Part shown: positions 42,661 through 53,904 of the stretch, one piece after another
Numbering within the stretch: position 1 is the stretch's first letter
Layout of the letters: each line of letters begins with the position of its first letter
Origin: Rhodeus uyekii
Taxonomy: Eukaryota > Chordata > Actinopteri > Cypriniformes > Acheilognathidae
Reading direction: 5' to 3'
Assembly: GCA_037043235.1 (NCBI GenBank)
Contig: JAWRVZ010000041.1
Coordinates: forward strand, 4,477,467-4,541,466
DNA: 64,000 bases
Made by a program: the position numbers and the translations under genes
The notes under the pieces: model-generated
The model's input: the letters and a program-made list of their open reading frames with translations, nothing else
The model's database searches: none
What the model was told of the DNA's origin: nothing

Positions 42661-45499
42661 AACCCGCAGCACAGAGCAGTGCATGAAACCAACGTGGAGT
42701 GACTCATTACAGACACAGCAATATAACAAACAAACAATTGTAATTTTTTAACAACACCGTGAACACTCATCATACCCAATCACATTAAAACACGCGTGAA
42801 ACGAATACTACCCACTCAATCGATAAACTATAGCGTTTCAGCGTAATTAAAGGTGAATAATAAATATGACTGCATGAGCTCATATTTTCACGTAGACCCA
42901 ATAATACCGCAATCAAGGTGGTTTACATTTGTTACGCACTCAAGCAGCGTCAGTTTGATCTGTAATATCACAAGCACAGTATTGACTCGACTGATTTAAG
43001 ATCATCATAGCAGCATTTGTGTTAAAAACAGCGAGCAGAGGCAGAGGGTGGTTGCCTTGACCGCTGTCTCCATGGTAACACAGATTCCACAACTGGGTCA
43101 AAAAATTTTCAAATAAACAAACGCTACAAAAGAAATTAATATAGTACACCGTTGTACCGTATTTGTTGGCTAATCCATCTTTAGGAGTGAACACTTAGCT
43201 GCCTTTTTTCCCTTCTTAATATTGCAGTGCAAACAAAATCTAAAATGTATAGAAGTCTATGCCTATATATAAAAAGTTTTCCTTTTTTAACATCAATCTC
43301 ACCAATTCAATCACAAGAACAAAGCAATGCTAAAACTGTTAGAAACAATATTTAAAATTACATACCTCCACATGGTTTGAGAAATTGCAGATAAATAAAC
43401 AATATATTTCTGCTGCATAATCAGAAATACAATATTTCCAGAATTACTGTGGAAATGCATTACATTTTTCTCGAAACAAAAACGACTCCAATTTTCCCCC
43501 ACAATGCACTATTCCTTAAACGTTAGCAAACACTAATAAATCTGGTAGAAATTCCAAAGCTCACTGATAGTTTAAAGCAGTGCTGCTAAATGTCTATGAT
43601 TAGAACTTACCTGAACATTAACGTTAATCGGGAATCAAGGCTCAGCGTCAAAAAGGCACAGAGTAAAATATGCAGTCCACAATGCTCGAGCACCACTTGA
43701 GAATGCGAAGCGGGCAGAAATGCACTCAATTCATCATGAATTTAATTCCAAAGCGTTTCACAACAGCAAAAGTACAAAAGCGCAAAAACTTGCGTAAATA
43801 ACCGTGAACTTGTGCTTTTGAACAGGCCCAGTGCAAGCAGATTCAAAGCATCAAAGAACAACATTTGAGAGCAATCTCACTTGACCTGCTTTATAGAAAT
43901 GGATCAATGTGCAGAATTCTTTGAAAAACCAGTTGCTAGAGAGAAAAGACAAGCAAATGCTACTTGAAAAATCTTTTATGCAGCGTATCATCATTTGCCA
44001 TCATAATCCACAGCCAAAACGATTAAACATTTCATGCGCCTCTCATCAGTGCAGTTTGCATAATTGTTCATCCACTTTTAGAATATCAGAACAAAGTTCA
44101 AAAACAGCCAAATTCAAAAATGTGTTCCACTTTAATGTTTCATATAGAGACACAGCATTCTTAAAAAGCCCTCTCTGGCACAATTTCATGAGTTTGATCC
44201 ATTCACCATTAAAAAATGATTAAGTTAATGCTTCATGCATAAGAACACAATTTATGCTGTGCAGTTCAACAGAATCCAAACTAAACTAACTACTAGATCA
44301 TTTATTTTCCTGGCACAACAGTGATATTTTTCACTCTAAAAACAAAACAGTATAAAGCTTTTACCCGAGACGCTAATCTGTGGAAGCAGAAAATATTTGC
44401 ATTATTTCGGATGTACAAAATTTACATTTTCAATAAAGCATTGTGGGAAATTGTCAATGCTACAATATTATAGAGTCTTAAGCAACAAGCAAAAGATTAG
44501 AGCAAGAGATGCATCTTCAGAAGACATCCGATGGGAAAAAATATAAATATGAAGTTCAATATGGGAAACAAGGAAGTCACAGCAAAACATTTTATTGTTC
44601 ATATTTGAACTGAAAGAAACAGGACAGAAGAGAATACAATACCTTTAAGTGTCATCATTTCAGGAATGGCATTTTATTGACAAAATAGTTCAGCTGAAAA
44701 GTATTTACAAGAGAAAAAGCGCTGGAAAGTCAAAATAACCTAAGTATAAAGTATACTGATCCATTTCAGCAACACTTTAAAAAAAAACAAGCATCCAAAC
44801 ATCCAAAAAAAAGGAAGCTATCAAACTCTACAGCACATTGTGAAGAAAGCTAAGCAAAGAGTAAAATGCGTTCATATACATAATGACAATGCTGCACTTG
44901 CTTCACACCCCACTCACTTTTTGTTTACAGTGAAGCATTGGTTTGACATCAGGCTTTTAAAGCAAACCAACATGTCAGCAACAGATATTGATAAAGACAC
45001 TGCATTTGCATTTTATTGACATGAAAAAAAAAAACTTGCAGCAGAGCGCAAACATCATTACTGAAGTGTAGACATGTATTGATCACACAATGCATGGCAG
45101 CATGTTATTTTTTTACCTCAGAAGGAAATGTGTAGACGCAGCATGGATCAGATATGGGTGTAAAACTTATGCAGAGACACCAAACAATGAGGAACTACCC
45201 TCTTCAACAGCTATCAGGATCTCTTGAACATACCACTATAAAGATGCAACCTTTTAAGATTTGCAGATGTGAACTAAAACATTATTGTCCTGAAGTCTTA
45301 AAGACAGCGGATTTTAAAATAAACATTGTCTTTCCTCAATTGTCATGCTTCATGTAACTACAATCTTGGATACATAACGTGTCCGGGAGAGAGAGAAAAA
45401 AAACTAATACTTGTCATAAAAACAACCAGATAAGTTAAATTTTCAAAAAAAAAAACGAGTCAAAAGAAAACATACTTTTCAATGACTAAGTCATTGTTT
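42661..45499 (-). other. Upstream cpne1 DNA and rbm12 3' untranslated region
   Basis: No protein gene seen. AATAAA hexamers on the minus strand at about 45012-45017, 44673-44678 and 44591-44596 are candidate rbm12 polyadenylation signals, giving 3' untranslated regions of about 0.5-0.9 kb. Confidence 0.45.
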
Positions 45500-48097
45500 T
45501 CATCCCAAAGTGATCTTTACTTTCCTTGCCCCAATAGGCCTATCATTCAGGTCCATTACAGCAGCCATTGCTTCATCCTGGGAGTCAAAAGCAACCATTG
45601 CTTCCCCAGTGGGCAAACCTTTATCATTGAATTGTAAGCATACAGAACCAGGCAAAACTTGATAGCCATAGAAGAAATCAATGATCTCATCAACAGTAAC
45701 AGTAAAGGGCATGTTTTGAATTTTGACAATGGTGGGCCGTGAATTACCTGGACCACTGGATGGTCCTCTTAGATTATCAGAAGCTGGCCTCTGACCTTGG
45801 CTCCCTCCATGATTTTGGCCAACTGATTTACGAGAAGATCCATTATCAAATGATGGGATGCCCCTTAAAGGCTCTGGCGCACCAAAGCCAGAAGGTGCGC
45901 TAGGTCTGAAACCAGGGTGCTCTAGAACCGGACTGGGCAGGGGACCTCCAACCATTGGTGGGGGAATGCCTAGTGAGACGTCACCCAAAGCAGTACCAAG
46001 CGGAGGCAAAGGCGGTGGACCTGCCAGTCCATTACCTGGGGCAATGAATGGGTTGACAAAAGGGGGACCGTTGCCAAGAGTCCCTACAGCATTTCTCAGA
46101 AAACTGAACTCATCGCCTGTCATTCCTGGAAAAGCATGAGGTACTTGGGGAATTTGGGCCTGGGGCTGACTGTGTACATGGGAATGGGCATGGGAATTTC
46201 CTAGGGATTTCTGACCTCTCTTTGCTTGTGGAGGAGGATTTCTCTCAACTTCCTTCATTTGGTCGAATGTTACCAAATGAACAAAAGCATCCCTGCCATT
46301 CAATTTTTGCCTATGAAGTCTCTCTGCTTTAAGTGCGTCCTCGTCAGACTTAAACTGCACAATAGCCTGGCCAAGGCCATTACCGTTTGCGTCAACTAGA
46401 ACCTTAAGACTTTCCTCAAACAACTGAATGCCATCAAGAAAAAGACGGACATCCTTTTTTGTTACATTATAAGGAATATTGGTTATGTGAGCACAATTTT
46501 TGGCACTCTTTCCTCCTCCCGAGCTATTCTTCTGATCGCCCTGGGAACCCTGCATTCGTTTGCGAATGGTGTCTATCTTTTCATACATGTTTTTCTTTGT
46601 GATGGGATGCACCTGAATGAACCGACTACCCATGTATTGCATATGGCATCCAAGAGCAGTTTTGTAGTCGGTTTCATTCCTAAACTCCACAAACCCCTCA
46701 CCGGTAGCCCTGCCATTTGGCCCGTATGCAATGTAAATGCTATCTTCAACAATGTCGAGATTTTTGAAAAACTCAAAGATCTGCTTGTTTTCTGCTTCAT
46801 ACGGAAGTCCTTTCAAATACACACAAAATTCTAGTTTGTGGGGGGATCGGGATCTGGCTCGGTCGCGACCAGTGGGTGGGGGCGAATTGGCACTTCTGCG
46901 ACGATGTCGACTGTGTTCAGCGTCACCACCTACTTTAGACTGTCCTGCACTCTCTCTCCACTGTCGCTCTGTACCTGGAGATACCTCAATGTATCTTTGG
47001 CCAATCATTCCAGCATTTCTTTTCAGAGCTTCAAATGACTCTTGGGGTGAAAAGAACTTAACTAATGCCCTACCGCTGTTTCGACCGAGGTGGTCTTTGA
47101 GCAAACGAACAGACTCAATACCAAGTCCCTGGAAGAAATCTCTGACTTCATTTTCAGTGGCTGAAAAAGGAAGGCCATGTAGATGAACGTAAAACTCATC
47201 TGGGTTTGTCGCTGCTGATTTCAAGTGAGGTTGGAGGTTAAGGGGGTTTAGAGGGTTTAGGTGATTCAGGAACATTGGATTGTGATTTCCAAGAGACATT
47301 GGACCAGAGGCAGCTAAACCACCACCTACAGGGCCGACTGGGGGAGGGACACCTGGATTGAATGGAGGAAGTGCAGACATGTGCGTCATGTGTGCCATGG
47401 AAGGGACTGGAGGCACTGATGTTAGAGGATTAACAGCAGGTACTGGTGGCAATGTGGATACTGGTGGTGGTACTGGTATGGGGGGCATTGGTGGTAGAGT
47501 TGGCATGGTGGGCAAGGGAGGTATTGGGGGAGGTACAGAGTTCAAAGATGACATTGCCGTTGTCATTGTAGAGCCCAAACTAAGACTCGGACTGCTAAAG
47601 TTATTAAAGTTTGGTGGCATGTTTCCCATGGTAGTGGTGGAAAAGGTAGGGACAGTCTTGTTGCTTACAGGCTCATGTGTTGACACTGCTGTGGTTGCTG
47701 TAGTTGAAGTTGTGTTACTAAAACCTTGTGCTGTGGTTGCCAAGTTGCCCCTTCCACTTCCACCAGTACTAACTGGTGGACCCGGCCTACTGCCATTTCC
47801 TGTGGCAACCTCTGCACTGCCGGTTTCAAAGCGCCTACGGCTCAACTCAATCATGTTTTGCATTTCTGTTTTGCTACTCAGTAACAGAGACACCTTGGAA
47901 CCTTTGATCGACCCCCCTGTGCGCATCATTCCAAGCCTTGCATCTTCATCTGTGGCGAACACGATAAAAGCCTCACCGTGTTCACCCCCTACAATATGCA
48001 CACCACCATCCGGGATGGTCAATCCAGAGAAGAAATGGCGTATGTCCATAGTCCCAGCCACAATGGGGAGACCCTGCAAACGGATGACCACAGCCAT
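45500..48097 (-). CDS. rbm12: RNA-binding protein 12, complete, single coding exon (865 aa)
   Basis: The start MAVVIRLQGLPIVAGTMDIR is identical to the mammalian start, so initiation is at 48097 rather than at an upstream in-frame ATG at 48139, which lies before the splice acceptor CCTCAG|CATG. Domains: RRM1 about 1-85; a Pro-rich spacer 185-290 with many PPIPP/PPV repeats; RRM2 301-378; an Arg/Ser-rich link with RSRSPH; RRM3 424-500; RRM4 534-612; a Gly/Pro-rich spacer; RRM5 789-865 (TIVKIQNMPFTV to ARKVKITLG). Mammalian RBM12 (SWAN) is about 930 residues; the difference lies in the low-complexity spacers. Nuclear RNA-binding role; the exact targets are unclear. A 255-codon open frame on the opposite strand (47358-48125) is a shadow of the proline-rich part. 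Leader exons lie upstream at 50.7 and 52.6 kb. Confidence 0.95.
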   Translation of the reverse strand: MAVVIRLQGLPIVAGTMDIRHFFSGLTIPDGGVHIVGGEHGEAFIVFATDEDARLGMMRTGGSIKGSKVSLLLSSKTEMQNMIELSRRRFETGSAEVATGNGSRPGPPVSTGGSGRGNLATTAQGFSNTTSTTATTAVSTHEPVSNKTVPTFSTTTMGNMPPNFNNFSSPSLSLGSTMTTAMSSLNSVPPPIPPLPTMPTLPPMPPIPVPPPVSTLPPVPAVNPLTSVPPVPSMAHMTHMSALPPFNPGVPPPVGPVGGGLAASGPMSLGNHNPMFLNHLNPLNPLNLQPHLKSAATNPDEFYVHLHGLPFSATENEVRDFFQGLGIESVRLLKDHLGRNSGRALVKFFSPQESFEALKRNAGMIGQRYIEVSPGTERQWRESAGQSKVGGDAEHSRHRRRSANSPPPTGRDRARSRSPHKLEFCVYLKGLPYEAENKQIFEFFKNLDIVEDSIYIAYGPNGRATGEGFVEFRNETDYKTALGCHMQYMGSRFIQVHPITKKNMYEKIDTIRKRMQGSQGDQKNSSGGGKSAKNCAHITNIPYNVTKKDVRLFLDGIQLFEESLKVLVDANGNGLGQAIVQFKSDEDALKAERLHRQKLNGRDAFVHLVTFDQMKEVERNPPPQAKRGQKSLGNSHAHSHVHSQPQAQIPQVPHAFPGMTGDEFSFLRNAVGTLGNGPPFVNPFIAPGNGLAGPPPLPPLGTALGDVSLGIPPPMVGGPLPSPVLEHPGFRPSAPSGFGAPEPLRGIPSFDNGSSRKSVGQNHGGSQGQRPASDNLRGPSSGPGNSRPTIVKIQNMPFTVTVDEIIDFFYGYQVLPGSVCLQFNDKGLPTGEAMVAFDSQDEAMAAVMDLNDRPIGARKVKITLG

Positions 48098-48720
48098 GCT
48101 GAGGTGCAACAACACACACCTGTAGATGAAAGAAGGCAACGACTGTCAGGCTATGGCAAAAGGCAAAAAGATAACAGAGAATCAGTACACAAACCACAAA
48201 ACAATTAACAGCAAGACCAAAGATCAAACATTATGACAACAGCAGAATAAAAATAAATAGCGGATTAATTAACAGCGAAGGCCATATGAAACAAATTCTC
48301 ATCACACTGTTTAATAGCTTTGGAGTTGAAGCACACTAACATACAGCATTTATCAGTTCAGCATGAGATCAAATCAGATGAAAACCTGACAAATTAAATC
48401 AGCTGAACAAAACTTTTCAAAGTACAAAGTTCATTTAAAACACTTAATCTTGAAACACTACAAAGATCACTACATAAAATTGTTAGACATGCCAATTGCC
48501 AGAGTTAAACTGAGAATTGAAGTTCTTCATTTGACAACACTAATAGTGTTATTTAGCTTTAATCAAATGTAGCTATGTGTTTTTTTTAACCCTGGTCCAG
48601 AGAACCCACGGCACTGCACATTTTATGTATCTAACACATTTTTCTTTGCTCTAAAATCAGTTCATTGAGCTTTCTCCCAATGGGCTAATCAGGATAAATC
48701 AGGCGTTTTAAATAAAGGAT

Positions 48721-48742
48721 ACACACACACACACACACACAA
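48721..48742. repeat. (CA)n microsatellite
   Basis: Eleven CA dinucleotides. Confidence 0.9.
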
Positions 48743-48964
48743 TCCTTGGATTGAAGATTGCTGACCACAGAGTTCATACACATTTTGACTAATGAATTTC
48801 CAAGACTTTTCTAGTTTCCTCTGAATAAATGATTAGGCTTTCTTTTTTTTTACATTTTTAAAAAACATTTAAACAACGACTTAAAAAAAAAGCAGCGATG
48901 TATAAACTTGATTAATTATTTAGGAGCTAAACAAAACCAGAAAAGCCTTGAAGATTTTAGTTGC

Positions 48965-49215
48965 TTAAAGGGACATTTCACCCAAAAATGGTCATCACCT
49001 GATGTTCCAAACCGGTTTGAATTTCTTTCTTCTGCTAAACGCAAAGGATATTTTGACTTCTACAGTATGGGTAAAATCTTACGGAAGTCAATGAAGCCTG
49101 GGCCTATTTGGTTACCCATTCTTCAAAATATCTTTTATATTCAGCAGAAAAATGTAATTCATTTTCATTCCCTTTTGGTAAGTTTGGAAAAAGTAAAATG
49201 AAACTTCGATCCCTT
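48965..49215. repeat. MITE of the AAAGGGACATTTCACCC family, truncated
   Basis: Left end CTTAAAGGGACATTTCACCC, with AAATGGTCATCACCTGATGT following. The expected inverted right end is absent. Confidence 0.65.
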
Positions 49216-49284
49216 TAATTTTCACAAAGTTGGAAATTACAATTTAAAAGTTATCCTTATATTTCCAGGTTAACTGTGGAAAAT

Positions 49285-50413
49285 CAGGGCTCTACAATAA
49301 GGACTGCCCGATGGGCTGGGCCAGCCTGGGCAAATTACGCTCGGGACAGTTGACCCAAATGTCACTTGCCCAATCGGACCAGTGCTGCATCACAAAAGTT
49401 TATCATTTGTTTTAGTCACATTTTATATTAGGTCTTTTTAAGTACCCTGCACTAACATTTAAATGCATTAACATTTACATTTAAAAAATAAATGCATGTA
49501 ATTACATCTATAATTCACCCTTAAACCTCCACATACCACCAAACCTGTATTACATCTCAGAAGCAGCAAAATTGTTTCGCAATACAACAAACAATAAGAA
49601 TATTGTAAATATATATTTTTTTACAAGTACACAGTAGTTAAAGACACCTAATAAAAAATGTAAATCAGTATTTGTAAGCCTTGTCAATTTAAATATTCAA
49701 GAGCAAGACGACGTGAAAGAACTCAATTCAAAATTGTGAGAAGTTTTGAGCACGCACATCCACACCGAAAGCCACTTCTCAGACAGTGTGCGGAATTGAT
49801 CTCCTTCACGTAGTCTTGTGCGCAAACAAACATTCACACAAATTTACATACAGAAATGGCAGTTTTGGAGAGTATCCTAATAAAATAGTCTGTTATATCT
49901 AGAAATAAAAGGTATGTGTAACGGTATATTGTGTCTATGAAGATCTTAAAGTGACAGCAGCCTAATAAACCTTCTGCTGTCTACTTTAATGTTAACCGAA
50001 GAATACAAAGAATCAATCTATATTTAATTTATACAGTGAAGACTATGTAGTCTTATTTTACCTTTGATTATTCATTTTCTCTACCTGAAAATTGCTATTA
50101 GACTTACCTGAAAAAACATGAAAAGTAGTGTTTATTTTACTTGCATGTTTGACATACTATATTTGTGCCATTCCTCACAATTTTATTATTTGCTCTTATT
50201 TTATCACTGTCTGTTTACTTAAATATTGTCTAAAACACAAAAATTGTTAACAGTTAATAGCTAGTAGTTTTTGGTTAGAGACTTATTCAAAAACAACAAA
50301 CACAACAACTAGGTGGGGCCAGAAAATTGGGCAAATATTTGGCAGGACAAGTAAAAATTTGAACCACTTGCCTAGCCAGGCCAGTAGAAAACAATCCTTA
50401 ACATTGAGCCCTG
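49285..50413. mobile_element. hAT-like non-autonomous DNA transposon
   Basis: Begins CAGGGCTCTACAATAAGGA and ends TCCTTAACATTGAGCCCTG; these are inverted over about 19 bp with a few mismatches. CAGGG termini are usual for hAT elements. A second inner pair (GGGCCAGCCTGGGCAA at the left, TTGCCTAGCCAGGCC at the right) extends the symmetry. About 1.13 kb with no transposase frame. A clear 8-bp target duplication is not visible. Confidence 0.6.
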
Positions 50414-50676
50414 GGAACCCTCTGAAAAATGTACCTTGTTTTTTTTACTGTAGTCAGTAAAATGTTTTTCAAAACAAATCGCACTGTAAAAATGAGAATT
50501 CCATTGTAGATCGCATTCACAAAACATCCGTACAGCAATAATATATTACTCAAAACAACAAAAATCATCAAGCCACATTTCTAAATTCATTATTTTTCCT
50601 CCATCTTTTTAAACAGAAAAAATAAGTTGACCAAATATTTCTATGTTTATTGAACTAAGATCCCTCAAATGCTTAC

Positions 50677-50760
50677 CTGTATTTAAAGTGTTGCTTCGTT
50701 ACAAGATGTACAGGATACCCAAGCCAATCCTGACGGCAATCATTTAAAATCAATTCTTGA
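50677..50760 (-). other. rbm12: Non-coding leader exon (rbm12, perhaps shared with cpne1)
   Basis: Bounded by a strong acceptor (TTTTTATTACAG) and a strong donor (ACAG|GTAAGC) on the minus strand, 84 bases long, with no long open frame. Position fits a second leader exon between the promoter exon at 52.6 kb and the coding exon at 48.1 kb. Confidence 0.6.
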
Positions 50761-51312
50761 CTGTAATAAAAAGAATAAATGGAGGGAAATATATGTAAAC
50801 AGCATTAGAACAGGCATACCCTTGAAACTCTCCCAAGAAAACCATCCAGCCATTTCCAGCCCATTTAATAACAATCTGCTACAGTAAGACAATAATCACC
50901 ACCTGTGCACATCACAAGTTGGTCAGCTGCTTCGCAAAAGCCATACACATTAAAACTGGTCTTAGAAAACATGAATTTCATGAACCCCAGCAAATATTCA
51001 TACTTAACAGCAACGCATCAACATACAGGAACAGATTAAAACATTTTGTAGTATATTAAGCTAGAAAAACTTTGAGTGAGCTTGCACTGAGTGAAGACAA
51101 AATTTGATCATGTTGGTAAATTGTGAGCAATGCGTAAGAAACAATTCAAGAACACCCATAAAAGCATTGATCTAGTCTCATCCTAACTCACGTATTTCTA
51201 ATCTGCCAATCGTTAACCTGTAGTGTAAACGTACAGAAAATCAGAAAAAAAGCCAGTTAGCCACTAAAAACAGAACCATTCTTCAGTGTCACAACAAAGA
51301 GCATGACATTTA

Positions 51313-51617
51313 CACTAATAGTTCACCCAAAAGAGAAAATACTGTCATTTATGCATCCTTCATGTTGTTCCAAAACACTTTGAACACAAATGGAGATATT
51401 TATACATTCATACTTTTTCTTAATACTTGGAACCAAAATCCATGTAACCAAAACTTTAATGTTTCAAAAAGTAAATGGATAAAAGTAAGCCATATGTATC
51501 GTGCTCTAATCCAAAAATTCTAACATGAGTGCTGTTTTTTTTGTTAATTAGAATCTAAATGAATATCTTAGGTTAGGGTGAAAATATGACAGGTTTCATT
51601 TTTTGGTGAACTTTAAA
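51313..51617. repeat. MITE of the TAGTTCACCC family, both ends present
   Basis: Left end TAGTTCACCCAAAAGAGAAA, right end TTCATTTTTTGGTGAACTTT, inverted. Confidence 0.7.
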
Positions 51618-52606
51618 TTAGGAAGAGAAGCGTTTCATCACCTACCACCAGAAATCACGAAAACTAGGCTAGTTAGAAATGTCTTCAGACTAAAATGAGA
51701 CAACCTCCAAAAATTCTTAAACACAGTTAAATAAAGTTAAACCAAGAGTGGAAACTAGGTCACATAATCAGAGGCCAATAACCATGTGAACGTAACCATG
51801 AATGCATGTAGGCCAAACCAAAAAAAAAACAGGTAGAAACTACTAACAACCAAATAATTAAAGTTGAGGTGTTAATGACACTTTGAAACCCTTAACTTGG
51901 AGATTTCCATTGCAGCAAGACTCAAACACTCCAATATCACCATAAACGACCTTAAAAAGTAAACTTGAATGCTTATGCTGAAATGTGACGAAGTGTCTAC
52001 AAACTTGATACAACATCGAATATGAAATGAGTTTCATGCAGGGAACATTGCAAATTCTGTCAAATAGAGCTTATTTTGCACGTTTGCAGCTAGAAAAGCC
52101 ACTGAAATAAAAGAGCGAATCATAACAATAGAAACAGACAAGTATGAAAAGCCGCCCAAGAAAAGCTTTAAAAACACAGCACTCTTTGACTTCTTAAAGA
52201 AAATAGTATAGGTAGGTAGTTTAACAATAACATCCATAGTGTGGCGTCATCAGCCATTCAAACCTCAAAACCAGCGAGATGACAAAATGGCGCCGTCTGT
52301 ATTTACAGCGCAAACGGACTGATGAAGTCTACAACAAAAACAAAGCTCGCTGCTATTTTCTCAAGACTTCAAATCAGCATAGCACGTTTCCGAAGTATGA
52401 ACACATCCCCTGCACGAAAAGGAAGAAATGCCTGGCTGGCGGCGCATTGTCCATTTATACAAAGCTATGTCGTTTGCTTGCAGCTCACAGTCACCCTGCC
52501 TTCCATTAAGCGTGTAAAACCACTGCGTTTTTGCCAATGTCGAATGTGTTGTGTATGGCTACATTGAAAAACATTGTGTGAATTGATGTACTTTGTATGT
52601 TCTTAC

Positions 52607-52735
52607 CGAAATTATTTGTCTTAACTGATCTTTTTAAAATAACAAAGACGAGGCGCTTCAGTTGTCTTCTTCCACCTCTTGTTCGTCAGCGTCTTGTCCT
52701 GCTCAATCTGTTCAGTTTCAAGACTGGAAAGAGAG
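52607..52735 (-). other. rbm12: First leader exon of rbm12
   Basis: Ends in the donor TTTCG|GTAAGAAC at 52607/52606. The sequence is GC-richer than its surroundings and non-coding. The right boundary is estimated from the promoter elements just upstream. Confidence 0.55.
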
Positions 52736-52775
52736 CGACGGCGCATGCGCTCCTGTCAGCCAATCACTAAATGCA
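52736..52775 (-). promoter_or_regulatory. rbm12 promoter: NRF-1 palindrome and CCAAT box
   Basis: GCGCATGCGC at 52741-52750 and CAGCCAATCA at about 52757-52766 sit directly upstream of the leader exon. This is a TATA-less housekeeping layout. Confidence 0.6.
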
Positions 52776-53904
52776 CTGCCGAGACTCATGATAGATAGTT
52801 AGATCGGATCTAATAACCGACAACAGCTGTTCACGTCCTCGGAAATACATGTTTTTAAAAATCCTTTATTATCAACAAATATTATGTACAAGAGTAACTT
52901 ACATATTACATCAGAATAATAAATATATGTTTCTGTGGCAACACTGCGATGACTATGTTGGTGGGTATAAATCAGAACATTCAGAAAATACCGAGTTCAG
53001 AAGTTGCAATTACGAGTTCTACGAGAACGTGAATGTTTTTTACAAGTCGGAATCTCGTAATTACGGTAATTCCTACATCATGGCGTGGACGAACCCATGT
53101 CCGAGTGAAAGGGTAAATTATTTTAGGGAGGGACATGATTTTTGTCCATTGGGAATTGATTGGATTGCTGTGATTTGCTGTTTGTCCCGCCCTCGTGCGA
53201 GTACGAAGAGGGAAGTTGTTGCAAGAGGGAAGGGATTTAAAATGTGCAGAGTTAAATCATTTATAATAAAAGTCGCGATCCGTCATTAAAAAATATTTTC
53301 TTTTTTTATGTATGCTTTTCCTTCTTGTTCTCTGTTTTGTCATTGTGTGTTTGTGTTGTTCAGGTAATTCCCTATGTTTTTGCCCACACAAACAATATAT
53401 TTTTGAATCAAACTAAATTGTTTTTTTATATATATAAAAATACAGAAGGTTTTCTGTGAGGGTTGAGTTTAGGGGAAGGCCAAGGGTTATGGGCGTAGTA
53501 TATAGGGTGTATAAAACTCACTGTATGCCTGAGGAAAGTGTCCGTAAAACATGGAATCCCAACACGTTTGTGTGTGTGTGTTTATCGATTTTTGGATATA
53601 TTTCATGTAAAATCTTGTAAAAATTAACTTTAAAAATAAAAATAGACGGACAGATATATAGTATTTTAGACGCTCAGATAAGGTGATACAACTTGATGTC
53701 TATTTTCAAACAACGGATTAATTTGGAGACTTTTATTTTGACACAGACTCACTCAATAGAGGAAGTACTCTCTTAGTTTACTTCCTGTTCTAAACGCATG
53801 TGGGAAGTCCATGCGGATAATTGTTGAGTTGTTTTTACTATTTGTTTTCGACTTATTTGCAAACTGCTCGACTATTTAGATAATTTGTAGAACCCAACAA
53901 CAGC
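52776..53904. other. Region between rbm12 and utp3 starts
   Basis: Head-to-head genes separated by about 1.1 kb. An open frame of 146 codons at 52849-53289 (plus) has no recognisable domain. Its 3' part (53128-53185, TTTTGTCCATTGGGAATTGA) is shared with 11325-11385, so it overlaps a dispersed repeat. The utp3 promoter presumably lies within about 53750-53890, where an ACTTCCTGTT ETS-type site is seen. Confidence 0.45.

Larger units (their letters stand above)
48098..52606 (-). other. rbm12 leader introns with repeats
   Basis: Contains a MITE remnant (48965-49215), a hAT-like element (49285-50413), a MITE (51313-51617) and a (CA)n tract (48721-48742). Apart from the leader exon at 50677-50760 no exon-like sequence was recognised. 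Confidence 0.55.

Noticed and set aside
47358..48125. 255-codon open frame on the plus strand
   Set aside because: It is exactly antisense to the proline-rich and RRM1 part of rbm12; its Gly/Val-rich composition is the mirror of Pro/Thr codons.
48098..48139. Upstream in-frame ATG extending rbm12 by 14 residues
   Set aside because: A splice acceptor lies between it and the conserved start, and the extra residues are not part of the known protein.
52849..53289. 146-codon open frame between rbm12 and utp3
   Set aside because: No domain, no splice or promoter context, and its 3' part is shared with a dispersed repeat at 11.3 kb.
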